64,000 nt of DNA, taken from the NCBI GenBank assembly GCA_016794125.1, contig JAEUKT010000002.1:186001-250000 (forward strand). Direction: 5' to 3'. The notes under the pieces are model-generated. The model did not search any database. It was not told where the DNA came from and worked only from the letters and a program-made list of their open reading frames with translations. Shown here piece by piece: positions 46,367 through 56,212 of this stretch. Positions within the stretch are counted from its first letter, which is position 1; every line of letters begins with the position of its first letter. A program made the translations under genes and the position numbers. This DNA comes from Alphaproteobacteria bacterium. GTDB taxonomy: Bacteria > Pseudomonadota > Alphaproteobacteria > Micavibrionales > UBA2020.

Positions 46367-47782
46367 ATGTTTGAAAACGGCCAGCAAGCGACGGTTGAAA
46401 CAGCAGACGGCGGCGATTCCGCATCCAGTTTCGACCTGCGCTTTAGCCAGGTGAAGGCGCTGCTGCAAAAGGAATTCGGCGACACCGCCTTCCGCAGCTG
46501 GATTGCGCCCATCGACGCGGTTTCCTGCGCGTCCGGCACGCTGACGCTGGCAGTGCCCACCCGCTTCATCCGCGACTGGGTGAAATCGCATTACGCCGAC
46601 CGCATCCGCAGCCTGTGGACGCAGCATTTCGGCGCGGTCGCCCGCGTGGAGATCACCATTTCCGGCAAGAGCGCGGCAAAACCCGCCGCAGCACCCGCCG
46701 GCGTGCCGTATGAAAAGCCCGCAATCGCCAATGAAAACGCGGCGAAGGATGCCGATGCCGCCGATTTCTCGGTCGCGCTTGATCCCCGCTATACGTTTGA
46801 AAATTTTGTCACCGGCAGCCCCAACGAATTCGCCTATGCCGCCGCGCGCAAGGTGGCCGACAATGAAAAAGTTGCCTTCAACCCGCTGTTCCTGCAAGGC
46901 GGCGTCGGGCTTGGCAAAACGCACCTGATGCATGCGATCGCCCATGCGGCGCGCGCGCAGGGGCGCAAGGTGGCGTATATGTCCGCCGAAAAATTCATGT
47001 ACGACTTCGTGCGCGCGCTGCGCTTTCAGGACACGATGGCGTTCAAGGCGCGTTTCCGCGCGGTCGATGTGCTGATGATCGACGATATCCAGTTCATCTG
47101 CGGCAAGGATGCGACGCAGGAAGAATTCTTCCACACCTTCAATTCGCTGATCGACCAGGGCAAGCAGATCGTCATTTCCGCCGACCAGAGCCCCGCCGAT
47201 ATGGACGGCCTCGAAGAACGCCTGCGTTCCCGCCTGTCGATGGGCCTTGTCGCGGCCATTCATCCCACGACCTATGAACTGCGCCTGGGCATCCTGCAAT
47301 CGAAATGCGCGCAAATGAAGCGCGACTTGCCGCAGGACGTTCTGGAATTCCTCGCGCAGAAAATCGCATCGAACGTCCGCGAGCTTGAAGGCGCGCTCAA
47401 CCGCCTGATCGCCCATGCTGAACTTGTGGGCCGTCCCGTCACGATCGACACGGCGCAGGATTTGCTGTCGGACCTGCTGCGTGCCAACGACCGCCGCACG
47501 ACGATCGAGGATATCCAGCGCAAGGTCTGCGAGCATTACGGCATTCGCCTTGCCGATATGCACAGCCCGCGCCGCGCGCGCCCCGTCGCCCGCCCGCGCC
47601 AGCTGGCCATGTACCTGTGCAAGCAGCTGACGACCCATTCCCTGCCGGAAATCGGCCGGAAATTCGGCGGCCGCGACCACACGACCATTATCCATGGCGT
47701 GCGCAAGATCGAGGAACTGCTGGCGGACGATGCGATGCTCCGCGCCGACCTCGAATCGCTCAAAAAGGCGATTGCCGCGTAA
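46367..47782 (+). CDS. dnaA: Chromosomal replication initiator protein DnaA
   Basis: A 471-residue DnaA, the AAA+ initiator that opens the origin. Domain I (about 25-95) is followed by an Ala-rich linker, the Walker [10 protein letters not shown] (178-186), Walker [10 protein letters not shown] and the C-terminal helix-turn-helix with [15 protein letters not shown], the DnaA-box recognition signature. AAGGG precedes the ATG by 7 bases. Length is normal. Confidence 0.98.
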   Translation: MFENGQQATVETADGGDSASSFDLRFSQVKALLQKEFGDTAFRSWIAPIDAVSCASGTLTLAVPTRFIRDWVKSHYADRIRSLWTQHFGAVARVEITISGKSAAKPAAAPAGVPYEKPAIANENAAKDADAADFSVALDPRYTFENFVTGSPNEFAYAAARKVADNEKVAFNPLFLQGGVGLGKTHLMHAIAHAARAQGRKVAYMSAEKFMYDFVRALRFQDTMAFKARFRAVDVLMIDDIQFICGKDATQEEFFHTFNSLIDQGKQIVISADQSPADMDGLEERLRSRLSMGLVAAIHPTTYELRLGILQSKCAQMKRDLPQDVLEFLAQKIASNVRELEGALNRLIAHAELVGRPVTIDTAQDLLSDLLRANDRRTTIEDIQRKVCEHYGIRLADMHSPRRARPVARPRQLAMYLCKQLTTHSLPEIGRKFGGRDHTTIIHGVRKIEELLADDAMLRADLESLKKAIAA

Positions 47783-47856
47783 CCTTTCCCGTTGCCCAAG
47801 CGAATTGGCTTTAGGACCCCTTTTGGCTTATATTAGGGGCTGAAGGAGCCTTCCCC

Positions 47857-49803
47857 ATGCCATTCGCCCGTATTCTGTCATTCCTGCTGTTTTTGACGCT
47901 GTTTTCAGGCCAAATCCACGCCGAACAGCCCAAATTCGTCGAAGCGCGGCTGTTCAGCCCCGTGACCGCGACCGGCAAGGCGGATGTGGTGAACCTCGGG
48001 CTTCAATTAACACTCCAGCCCAAATGGGACACCTATTGGCGTACCCCCGGCGATGCCGGCCTGCCCCCCGACCTTGATTTCAAGGGATCGGAAAACCTGA
48101 AATCCTTCAACCTGCAATATCCCGTGCCGCACCGCCTGACCGTCGCCGGCCTTGATAACAACGTCTATGTGGGCGAAGTGGTGTTTCCGCTGGCGGTCAC
48201 GCTGGAAAAACCGGGCGCACCGCTGAACGTGAAGCTGAAACTGGGCCTGCTGGTCTGCAATGAAATCTGCGTGCCTGAAAAGCACGAGCTGACATTCACG
48301 CTGCCTGCGGGCGAGGCAATGCCGTCCGCCGATGCTGCGCTTTACGATGCCGCGCTGGAAAAACTGCCGCGTACGGTGATGGAGGGTTACAGCTTCACCA
48401 ACAGCCATCTTGAAACCGATGCCGCGCAAAAAAGCGTCCTGGTGGTCGAGGCGCAGATGGCGGGCGAACCGTCGCCTGATGCCGATTTATTTGTCGAACA
48501 TTCATCGGGAACCGCCTTTGGCAAACCCGCGATCACCTTTGATGCCGCAACCGGCAAGACTGTGTTCCGCATCGAGCCGCATACCAGTGAAGCGCCCGAT
48601 AAACTGGCGAAAGACCTCGGCACCGGCGACCTGACCCTCACTTTCGTCGACAAGGGCATCGGCTTCGAGGGCAAGACGCAGCTGAACGCCGCGCCCGACA
48701 CCGCGCCCAAGCCCATGGGCGTCCCCGCCAAGATAAAGGAGAAAATCACCAGCCTTGATATCGGCATCCTGCTGGGCGCGCTGCTGGGCGGGCTTATCCT
48801 CAACCTGATGCCCTGCGTGCTGCCCGTGCTGTCGCTGAAGGTGTTGTCGGTTGTCAGCCATGGCGGCCGCGACAGCCGTGGCAAGATTTTCAAAAGCTTC
48901 ATGGCATCGGCCTTGGGCGTGCTGGTGTCGTTCTGGATCATGGCGGGCGCGCTGATTGCGGCAAAGGCCGCGGGCAGCACGATCGGCTGGGGCATCCAGT
49001 TCCAGCATCCGGGCTTCCTGATCTTCCTGATTGCCGTGCTGCTGCTGTTTGCGGTCAATATGTGGGGGTTGTTTGAAATTCCGCTGCCGCGCTTTATCGC
49101 GAAGCATGCGGCGGCGAAGCATGAAAACGAACCGACCGTCACGGGCCATTTCCTGACCGGCGCGTTTGCCGCATTGCTGGCGACGCCCTGCACCGCGCCG
49201 TTCCTTGGCACCGCCGTCGGCTTTGCGCTGGCGCGCGGGGCGTATGAAATTTTCCTGATCTTCAGCTTTTTGGGCCTCGGCCTTGCGCTGCCCTATATCG
49301 CGCTTGCGGTGTCGCCCAAGGTGTTCAAGCTGATGCCCAAGCCCGGAAAATGGATGATCACGCTGCGCAAGGTGCTGGCGGTGGTGCTGCTGGCGACCGC
49401 CGTCTGGCTGGGATCGGTGCTGTTCCGCGTATCGGCCGAACCCGCGCTTGATGCCGGCTGGCAGCAATTCGACGAAGCCCTGATCGCCCCTGCGGTTGCG
49501 GAAGGCAAGACAGTCGTGGTCGATGTCACCGCCGACTGGTGCCTGACCTGCAAGGCGAACAAGAAATTCGTGCTGGACCAGGACGACGTAAAAGCCGCGC
49601 TTTCCGCCCCCAACATCCTGCTGCTGCAGGCCGATTACACCCAGCAGGACGATGTGACGGCGCAATATCTTGGCAAGTTCGGACGCTATGGCATCCCGTT
49701 CAACGTCGTTTACGGCCCGGCCGCACCCGAAGGCATTGCCCTGCCCGAGCTGCTGACCAAAAAAGCGGTCATCGACGCGCTGAACGCCGCCGCTGGGGAA
49801 TAG
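47857..49803 (+). CDS. DsbD/ScsB-type thiol:disulfide interchange protein
   Basis: A 648-residue inner-membrane protein that passes electrons from cytosolic thioredoxin to the periplasm. Signal peptide (about 1-22), a periplasmic N-terminal domain with VCNEICVPEKHELTF (COG4233-like, as in ScsB), a membrane core of about eight helices with PCVLPVLSLKVL and ATPCTAPFLGTAVG, and a C-terminal thioredoxin domain with Cys562-Leu-Thr-Cys565 (ADWCLTCKAN). The N-terminal domain is not that of classical DsbD, so ScsB-like is the better name. AAGGAG precedes the ATG. Confidence 0.92.
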   Translation: MPFARILSFLLFLTLFSGQIHAEQPKFVEARLFSPVTATGKADVVNLGLQLTLQPKWDTYWRTPGDAGLPPDLDFKGSENLKSFNLQYPVPHRLTVAGLDNNVYVGEVVFPLAVTLEKPGAPLNVKLKLGLLVCNEICVPEKHELTFTLPAGEAMPSADAALYDAALEKLPRTVMEGYSFTNSHLETDAAQKSVLVVEAQMAGEPSPDADLFVEHSSGTAFGKPAITFDAATGKTVFRIEPHTSEAPDKLAKDLGTGDLTLTFVDKGIGFEGKTQLNAAPDTAPKPMGVPAKIKEKITSLDIGILLGALLGGLILNLMPCVLPVLSLKVLSVVSHGGRDSRGKIFKSFMASALGVLVSFWIMAGALIAAKAAGSTIGWGIQFQHPGFLIFLIAVLLLFAVNMWGLFEIPLPRFIAKHAAAKHENEPTVTGHFLTGAFAALLATPCTAPFLGTAVGFALARGAYEIFLIFSFLGLGLALPYIALAVSPKVFKLMPKPGKWMITLRKVLAVVLLATAVWLGSVLFRVSAEPALDAGWQQFDEALIAPAVAEGKTVVVDVTADWCLTCKANKKFVLDQDDVKAALSAPNILLLQADYTQQDDVTAQYLGKFGRYGIPFNVVYGPAAPEGIALPELLTKKAVIDALNAAAGE

Positions 49804-49871
49804 GTTTTTCCATACTGGGATGGGTTTTGCGCCGAAGTTGACAGGGGCGTATAAACGCTTAACCTGTTGCT

Positions 49872-50381
49872 ATGGTACATGAATCCCTGCAGCAGAAAAA
49901 ACAACCCGTCGGCACCAGCCAGTTTTACATGTGGCGCTGCGTCGTCGCCCTTGCCCATGCCGACGGCATGGTCAATGCGGGCGAGCGCGATTACCTGAAC
50001 GGCGTTTTCGGCCGCATGGGCCTCACTCCCGACCAGCAAGCCGTATTACAGGGCGACATGGCGGCGGCGCAGGATATCGCGCAGCTGCTGACCCATATCA
50101 ACGAACCCGAATGGCGGGGGCAGCTGGTCTATTTCGCAGGGCTGCTGGCGCGCGCCGACGGCGTGGTGGACCCGCAGGAAGACCACCTGCTGGAAAAACT
50201 GCGCGCCGACCAGATGGCGAGCCTCGATATGGAGCAAATCCGCGCCGATGTGAAAAAGGCGGTCGCGAATGAAATGTTCCGGCATGATTTGAAAATGAGC
50301 GAACTGCGCCCGCAGGGCGGATTGTCGGCCATCATCGACAGCCTGCTGCTGCGCCTTGGCATCGATATTTTGGAGAACTAG
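49872..50381 (+). CDS. TerB-like tellurite-resistance-domain protein
   Basis: A 169-residue soluble helical protein with a TerB/DjlA-N-like fold: VVALAHADGMVNAGERDYL and GLLARADGVVDPQEDHLL are the two Asp-containing, metal-binding-like segments. It is a paralogue of the next gene: both have an MWR.V.A.AHADG start and end in LGIDILE. The start codon has no clear ribosome-binding site. Function unknown; TerB proteins are linked to membrane stress. Confidence 0.88.
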   Translation: MVHESLQQKKQPVGTSQFYMWRCVVALAHADGMVNAGERDYLNGVFGRMGLTPDQQAVLQGDMAAAQDIAQLLTHINEPEWRGQLVYFAGLLARADGVVDPQEDHLLEKLRADQMASLDMEQIRADVKKAVANEMFRHDLKMSELRPQGGLSAIIDSLLLRLGIDILEN

Positions 50382-50384
50382 ACC

Positions 50385-50912
50385 ATGACCAACCTGCCCC
50401 GCCCGCCGAAACAGGAAATGTCCGCGAGCCAGTACCAGATGTGGCGCGGCGTGATTGCGATTGCCCATGCGGACGGCAAGGTGCAGGATGAAGAACGCGC
50501 ATATTTGAAAAAAGTGTTCCAGAACCTCGACCGCGTTTATGGCCTGACGCTGGCGCAGCGCAACGAGCTTGATGACGACATGCTGAACCCGAAAAGCTTG
50601 GCCGATATCCTGCCCAAAATCACCGAACCGCAATATCGCGGCATGCTGATCCATTTCGGCGAAGTGCTGGTCTGGGCCGATAACCAGGTCAGCGCGGAGG
50701 AAGAAGACGTGATCAAGAAGCTTTATGCCGGCCAGATGTCGTCGATCGACGAAGGCAAGCTGCGCGCCGAGGTCAAGGCGCAACTGGCCGCGACCAAGGC
50801 CGAACACGACCACACGCTTGAAAAAATCCACGCCACCGGCGCCCGCAAAAGTCCCCTCTTCCGCGGCTTCGACCGCCTGCTGCGCAAGCTTGGGATTGAT
50901 ATCCTCGAATAA
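50385..50912 (+). CDS. TerB-like protein, paralogue of the preceding gene
   Basis: A 175-residue protein with the same build: MWRGVIAIAHADGKVQDEER, and a second segment VLVWADNQVSAEEEDVIKKL. It starts 3 bases after the preceding stop, with GGAG upstream, so the pair is one operon made by tandem duplication. The second segment lacks the HADG-like form of the first copy. Convergent with mrcA. Confidence 0.88.
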   Translation: MTNLPRPPKQEMSASQYQMWRGVIAIAHADGKVQDEERAYLKKVFQNLDRVYGLTLAQRNELDDDMLNPKSLADILPKITEPQYRGMLIHFGEVLVWADNQVSAEEEDVIKKLYAGQMSSIDEGKLRAEVKAQLAATKAEHDHTLEKIHATGARKSPLFRGFDRLLRKLGIDILE

Positions 50913-50915
50913 GCC

Positions 50916-53489
50916 TTAGTAAAGCCCGCCCAGCCCCGTCTTCACGCCTTCGCTGTATTCCATCACTTCGGATACGGGCGCGACGCTTTCGCCGGTGAAC
51001 ATCATGGGTTCTTCGCCGGGTTCGGTGCCGTCGATGAAGGCTTCGAAGATGCTCTTTTCATCGCCGGGCTGCGAACGCGCGCCGGTGACGGGGTTGATCT
51101 GCACCATGCGGATGCCGGGCGGCACGCGGAACGGCACGGGCGGCACGTCCTTCAGCGCCTTTTCCATGAATTCCTTCACGATCGGCGCCGCCACATGGCC
51201 GCCGGTTTCCTTGGCGCCCATCGGTTTCGGTTCGTCAAAGCCGACATAGGTGCCCACAATCAAATCAGGCGTGAAGCCGATAAACCATGCGTCCTTGGCA
51301 TCGTTCGTCGTACCGGTTTTGCCCGCGATGGGACGACCGAGCGATTTCAGGCTGGTCGCCGTGCCGCGCTGCACGACGCCTTCCAGCATCGACACAATTT
51401 GATACATGTTACGCGGATCGGCGATTTCGGGGCGGTTATCCTGCAGCACAGGCGCGTCCTGGTCGTTCCACGGGGTCATCGGGCCGCAGCCTTCGCAGTT
51501 GCGTTTATCATGCACATAGATGGTCTTGCCGTGGCGGTCCTGCACGCGGTCGATCAGCGTCGGTGTGATTTTCTTGCCGCCGTTGACGAAGGAGCTGTAG
51601 CCCGTGACCATGCGCAGCAGCGTCGTTTCGCCCGCGCCGATCGACATTGACAGCATCGGCGGCAGGTTGTCGATCACGCCGAATTTGTTGCAGATATCGA
51701 CGATCTTATCCATGCCGACATAGTTGGCGAGGCGCACCGTCATCAGGTTACGCGATTTTTCCAGACCCACGCGCATGGTGGTCGGACCGCCAAAATCATT
51801 CGTATAGTTTTTGGGCGACCATTTTTTCATGCCCGGCCCTTGATCGAGGACAAAGGGCGCATCGAGGATCAGGGTCGCGGGCGTGAAGCCTGCCTCCAGC
51901 CCCGCCAGATAGACGAAAGGCTTGAAGGCAGAACCCGGCTGGCGGATTGCCTGCGTCGCGCGGTTAAACCAGCTCATCTGGAACGAAAAACCGCCCGCGA
52001 GCGCGAAGATACGGCCCGTATGCGGATCCATGACGATCAACCCGCCCGACACGTTCGGGATCTGGCGTAGCCAATAAACGTCGCGGTCCTTGTCTTTCTC
52101 GCCCGCGTCTTCCGCGAACCAGACATCGCCGGTTTTCAAAAGGTCGCTGACTTTTTCCGGCGCTTTTTCGCCCTTGCGCTTCGCCCATTTCATTTTGTTG
52201 AAGGTGATGACCGCCTCTTTGCCGTTGCGCAGGCCGACGCGCGCTTCCTTGTCGCCGGTTTCCAGCACGACCGCCAGTTCAAAGCTGCCGGTGCCCGCGG
52301 GCTCCGCCACCTTCAGCAGATTTTCGTGCCAGTCCTTGCCGGTTTCGATATGCGCGATCTTGTCGCTGTGCAGGCCGTAGCGCATATCGTAATTGATAAG
52401 ACCGTGGCGCAGCGCTTCTTCGGCCAGTTCCTGATATTCCGGCACCATCGTCGAATGGGCGATCAGGCCGCCCTTCATCAAGCCGTCTTCGCCGTACAGC
52501 TCCAGCAGCTTGCGGCGCACTTCTTCGGCGAAATACGGGTGGTTGACGTATTGGGTCGCTTCGCGGTTGATGGTGGTGATGGGCTTCAGCTTCGCAAGGT
52601 CCAATTCCGCCTTGGTGATATAGCCGTTGTCCTGCATTTCGTTCAGCACGTAATTGCGGCGCTCCAGCGCGGCATCATACCGTTTGGCGGGGTCGTAATC
52701 GCTGGGGGCTTTGGGAAGGCCGGCCAGGAACGCCGCTTCCTCCAGGGTCAGTTCATCGAGCGGCTTGTTGAAATATTCAAGCGATGCCGCCGCGATGCCA
52801 TAGCTGCGCGCGCCCAGATAAATTTCGTTCAGGTACAATTCGAGGATTTTATTCTTCGGCAGCGCTTCTTCAATGCGGAAAGACAAAATGGCTTCGCGGA
52901 TCTTGCGGCCGAATTTGGCGACCACATCGCCCTTTTCCGCCTCGACTTCGTCCTTCAGCAAAAAGTTTTTCGCGACCTGCTGTGTGATGGTCGATGCGCC
53001 CTTCATGCGCTTTCCGGGGTGCAGCACGTTCTGCTTGATCGCGCGCAGGATGCCGATCGGGTCGATGCCCTTGTGCGTGAAAAAGTTTTTATCTTCGGCG
53101 GAAATAAACGCGTTCACCACCAGCTTGGGCACGGAATCGACCGGCACGAAAACGCGTTTCTCATACGCAAATTCCGCCAGCAAACGGCCGTCGCCCGCAT
53201 AGGCGCGGGTGACGATGGGCGGGTCATATTTCGACAACGCGCTGTAATCCGGCAGGTCGTGGCCGAAATAGAACAGGATGAAAGCCACACCCGCAACACC
53301 GCCCAGCACGGCCAGCAGGCCCAGCGACACGAACAGCGTGACAAGGCGCATGAAAATGCCGCCGCCGGCTTTTTTACGCTTGGCCTTTTTCTCCGCCGTT
53401 TTTTCGGCTTCGGGCTTTTTCGCGATCAGCGGTTTTTTCGGCTTGGGCGCGTTCGGGTTTTTGCTGGGGTCTGCGGTGGGGCCTGCCAT
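50916..53489 (-). CDS. mrcA: Class A penicillin-binding protein 1A
   Basis: An 857-residue bifunctional peptidoglycan synthase. After a Lys/Pro-rich cytosolic head and one transmembrane helix (about 44-70) comes the GT51 glycosyltransferase with AEDKNFFTHKGIDPIG. The transpeptidase domain has the nucleophile Ser520 (SAFK), later the KTGTT box. A middle OB-like insert is present. It is the last gene of the dnaB-alr-mlaE-mlaF-mrcA unit, 2 bases after mlaF. Confidence 0.97.
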   Translation of the reverse strand: MAGPTADPSKNPNAPKPKKPLIAKKPEAEKTAEKKAKRKKAGGGIFMRLVTLFVSLGLLAVLGGVAGVAFILFYFGHDLPDYSALSKYDPPIVTRAYAGDGRLLAEFAYEKRVFVPVDSVPKLVVNAFISAEDKNFFTHKGIDPIGILRAIKQNVLHPGKRMKGASTITQQVAKNFLLKDEVEAEKGDVVAKFGRKIREAILSFRIEEALPKNKILELYLNEIYLGARSYGIAAASLEYFNKPLDELTLEEAAFLAGLPKAPSDYDPAKRYDAALERRNYVLNEMQDNGYITKAELDLAKLKPITTINREATQYVNHPYFAEEVRRKLLELYGEDGLMKGGLIAHSTMVPEYQELAEEALRHGLINYDMRYGLHSDKIAHIETGKDWHENLLKVAEPAGTGSFELAVVLETGDKEARVGLRNGKEAVITFNKMKWAKRKGEKAPEKVSDLLKTGDVWFAEDAGEKDKDRDVYWLRQIPNVSGGLIVMDPHTGRIFALAGGFSFQMSWFNRATQAIRQPGSAFKPFVYLAGLEAGFTPATLILDAPFVLDQGPGMKKWSPKNYTNDFGGPTTMRVGLEKSRNLMTVRLANYVGMDKIVDICNKFGVIDNLPPMLSMSIGAGETTLLRMVTGYSSFVNGGKKITPTLIDRVQDRHGKTIYVHDKRNCEGCGPMTPWNDQDAPVLQDNRPEIADPRNMYQIVSMLEGVVQRGTATSLKSLGRPIAGKTGTTNDAKDAWFIGFTPDLIVGTYVGFDEPKPMGAKETGGHVAAPIVKEFMEKALKDVPPVPFRVPPGIRMVQINPVTGARSQPGDEKSIFEAFIDGTEPGEEPMMFTGESVAPVSEVMEYSEGVKTGLGGLY

Positions 53490-53491
53490 GG

Positions 53492-54259
53492 TCAGAATTC
53501 CATTTTGATGGGGCCGGTGGCCGAGCCCTTGATGAACTGGTCGACATATTCGTTGCCGGAATGGTCGATGTCTTTCGCGTCGCCCTGCCAGATAATCTGG
53601 CCTTTGTAGATCATGGCGATATTGTCGGCGATCTTGCGGGCCGATGCCATGTCATGCGTGATCGACAGCGTGGTGGCACCCAGACCCTTGGAGGTTTCAA
53701 CGATCAGGTCGTTGATGACATCGGCCATGATAGGATCAAGGCCGGTCGTGGGTTCGTCGAAGAAAATGATTTCGGGGTTGGCGGCGATGGCGCGCGCAAG
53801 GCCGACGCGTTTTTGCATCCCGCCCGACAGCTCCGCCGGCAGCATGTCGGCGACGCGCGGCGCAAGGCCGACGGCGCGGAGTTTTTCAATCGCGATACTG
53901 CGCGCTTCGTCCTTGCTGACGCCCTTGCCCTGCATCAGCCCGAAGCCGACGTTTTCCCAGATGGGCAAGCTGTCGAACAGCGCGCCGCCCTGGAACAGCA
54001 TGCCGAATTTTTTCATGAGGTCGTCACGCGGCTTGCCGGTCACGCCTGCGGTTTCCACGCCATCGACCTTGATCGATCCTTTGTCCGGATGCAGCAGCCC
54101 CAGCACGCATTTGATCATGACCGATTTGCCGGTGCCCGACCCGCCGATGATGACCAGCGACTTGCCCTTTTCGATGGAAATATTCACGCCGCGCAGCACA
54201 TGGTTGCGGCCGAAGGATTTGGTGACGTCTTTAAGTTCCAGTTTAGGCTGTGCGGTCAT
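53492..54259 (-). CDS. mlaF: ABC transporter ATP-binding protein, MlaF type
   Basis: A 255-residue ATPase of the Mla/Ttg2 lipid-transport class. Walker A GGSGTGKS, signature LSGGMQKRVGLARA and Walker B EIIFFDEPTTGLDP are intact; the MQKR form of the signature is typical of MlaF. It begins 2 bases after mlaE. No mlaD or mlaB is next to it, so the substrate-binding MCE protein must be elsewhere or absent. Confidence 0.94.
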   Translation of the reverse strand: MTAQPKLELKDVTKSFGRNHVLRGVNISIEKGKSLVIIGGSGTGKSVMIKCVLGLLHPDKGSIKVDGVETAGVTGKPRDDLMKKFGMLFQGGALFDSLPIWENVGFGLMQGKGVSKDEARSIAIEKLRAVGLAPRVADMLPAELSGGMQKRVGLARAIAANPEIIFFDEPTTGLDPIMADVINDLIVETSKGLGATTLSITHDMASARKIADNIAMIYKGQIIWQGDAKDIDHSGNEYVDQFIKGSATGPIKMEF

Positions 54260-54261
54260 GA

Positions 54262-55089
54262 TTATTTCCCCGCAAAGAAAAACTGGGTGAGGAAATAGTT
54301 CGTGATGAGGATCAGGATGGAGGAAGACACCACCGCCGTCGTTACCGCCGCGCCCACGCCCTGCGCGCCGCGCTGCGAGTTATAGCCGTTATAGCAGCCC
54401 ATCAGCGTCACGATAAAACCAAACGCCGATGCCTTCCACAGGCCCGACACAACGTCGTCATAGGTCAGGTATTCCCATGTCTTGTGCAGGTAATTTTCGG
54501 GGCCGAAGCCGAGTTTATACACGCCCACCAGATATCCGCCGAACACGCCGATCACATCGGCGATCAGGACAAGGATCGGCAGCATCACCGTGCCCGCGAT
54601 CAGGCGCGGCGCGACAAGGTATTTGAACGGGTTGGTGGACAGCGTCGTCAGTGCATCGATCTGTTCGGTGACGCGCATCGTGCCCAGTTCCGCCGCAATC
54701 GACGCGCCAATGCGTCCTGCCACCATCAGGCCGGCAAGGACAGGCGCCAGTTCGCGCGTGACCGACAGCACGACAACCGTCGCAACCGCGCCTTCGGCAG
54801 AGAAGCGCGAAAAGCCGGTATAGCTTTGCAGCGCCAGCACCATACCCGTGAACAGCGCCGTCATGCCCACGACGGGCAGCGAGTAATAACCGATATCGAT
54901 CACCTGCCGCAGCAGCAGGCGCGGATAAAAGGGCGGCGTGAAGCAGTGATAGATGGCCTGCGCCGTAAAGCGCGACAGGCGCCCTGCGGCGGCAAGGAAG
55001 TTCAAAACCGTCGCACCCAAACCCTGCAGGCTGTCGAGTGGCGACCAGCCGCGTTTTATTTCCACCGTTTTTTCTTCTGCAATGCTCAT
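54262..55089 (-). CDS. mlaE: MlaE-family ABC transporter permease
   Basis: A 275-residue permease of the MlaE family with about five or six membrane helices. PVVGMTALFTGMVLALQSY, ELAPVLAGLMVAGRIGASIA and the later EQIDAL block are the family core. ATG at 55089 is chosen; the alr stop lies one base before it, so translation is coupled. It probably extracts or inserts phospholipids at the inner membrane to maintain outer-membrane asymmetry. Confidence 0.94.
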   Translation of the reverse strand: MSIAEEKTVEIKRGWSPLDSLQGLGATVLNFLAAAGRLSRFTAQAIYHCFTPPFYPRLLLRQVIDIGYYSLPVVGMTALFTGMVLALQSYTGFSRFSAEGAVATVVVLSVTRELAPVLAGLMVAGRIGASIAAELGTMRVTEQIDALTTLSTNPFKYLVAPRLIAGTVMLPILVLIADVIGVFGGYLVGVYKLGFGPENYLHKTWEYLTYDDVVSGLWKASAFGFIVTLMGCYNGYNSQRGAQGVGAAVTTAVVSSSILILITNYFLTQFFFAGK

Positions 55090-55090
55090 C

Positions 55091-56212
55091 TTATCCACCC
55101 GTGTAATGCCGCCGGTAACGCCGACCCAGCGATGTCAGGATTTCGTAGCCGATGGTGCCTGCCTGCGCCGCGACCTCGTCGACCAATTGATTCTGGCCGA
55201 TGATTTCCGCCCAGCCACCCTGTTCGGGCTGCACCTTGAGCGCAGTGGTATCGACGATGATGCTGTCCATCGACACGCGGCCGATGACGGGGCATTTTTC
55301 GCCGTTGATGACGACCATGCCGCGCCCGGTCAGGCTGCGGAGGTAGCCATCAGCATATCCTACTGAAATTGTGGCGCAATGTGCAGGTTTTGCCGCCCTG
55401 TATGCCGCACCGTAACCAACAGGCGATGATATGTCAATAAAGCGCGTCTGCACGATGCGCGCCTTCAGCGTCACCGTGCCCTCCATCGGGTTCACCCCGT
55501 TAGAAGGATTAATTCCATAAAGCCCGCAGCCGGGGCGCGCGAGGTCGAAATGATAATCATCGCCCAGCAAAATCCCCGCCGAATTGGCGAAACTGAGCCG
55601 CACGGGCATCCCCAGCGCGTCGGTCAGCGATTTGAACGTCGCCAGCTGCTGCGCGTTCATCGGATGGTCCGGTTCATCGCCGCAGCTCAGATGGCTCATG
55701 ACATAGCGCAGATCGATGGGTTTCAGCATATCGCGCGTAAGAGTCCCCGCCTCTTTCGCCGACAGGCCAAGGCGGTTCATGCCGGTGTCGATATGCAGGT
55801 TGGCGGGCTGGCGCCGGCCGGAGGCGGCGGAGAATGCCGACCAGTATTCGAGGTCTTGCAGCGAATTGAGGACAGGCACGAAACCGTGTGCGGCGAATTC
55901 CGCCGCGGGCGCCCCATAGGGGCCGTTCAGCACATAGATCACCGCGTCCTTCGGCAGTACGCTTCGGATGGCGACCGCCTCGTCGAAATGCGCGACGAAG
56001 AAATGGCGGCATTCCTGGTCGAAGATCGCGCGCGCCACCTGCGGCGCGCCCAAACCATAGGCATCGGCCTTGACGACCGCTGCGCAATCCGCGCCCGTCT
56101 TCAGCATCTTGCGGAAGGCGAGGTAATTGCGGGCTACCCGGTCGAGGTGGATTTCCAGCACCGACGCAGCGCCGCTGTAATCATTCGGTTTCTTCGACAC
56201 GGTAGTTTTCAA
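55091..56212 (-). CDS. alr: Alanine racemase
   Basis: A 373-residue PLP enzyme that makes D-alanine for peptidoglycan. The PLP lysine is Lys48 in VVKADAYGLG; HIDTGMNRLGL and the later GYGAAYRA tyrosine region, plus GRVSMDSIIVD, complete the active site. Its start overlaps the 3' end of dnaB by 32 bases. Confidence 0.97.
   Translation of the reverse strand: MKTTVSKKPNDYSGAASVLEIHLDRVARNYLAFRKMLKTGADCAAVVKADAYGLGAPQVARAIFDQECRHFFVAHFDEAVAIRSVLPKDAVIYVLNGPYGAPAAEFAAHGFVPVLNSLQDLEYWSAFSAASGRRQPANLHIDTGMNRLGLSAKEAGTLTRDMLKPIDLRYVMSHLSCGDEPDHPMNAQQLATFKSLTDALGMPVRLSFANSAGILLGDDYHFDLARPGCGLYGINPSNGVNPMEGTVTLKARIVQTRFIDISSPVGYGAAYRAAKPAHCATISVGYADGYLRSLTGRGMVVINGEKCPVIGRVSMDSIIVDTTALKVQPEQGGWAEIIGQNQLVDEVAAQAGTIGYEILTSLGRRYRRHYTGG

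Noticed and set aside
46337-47695. A 452-residue frame opposite dnaA
   Set aside because: Complete overlap with dnaA, no start signal.
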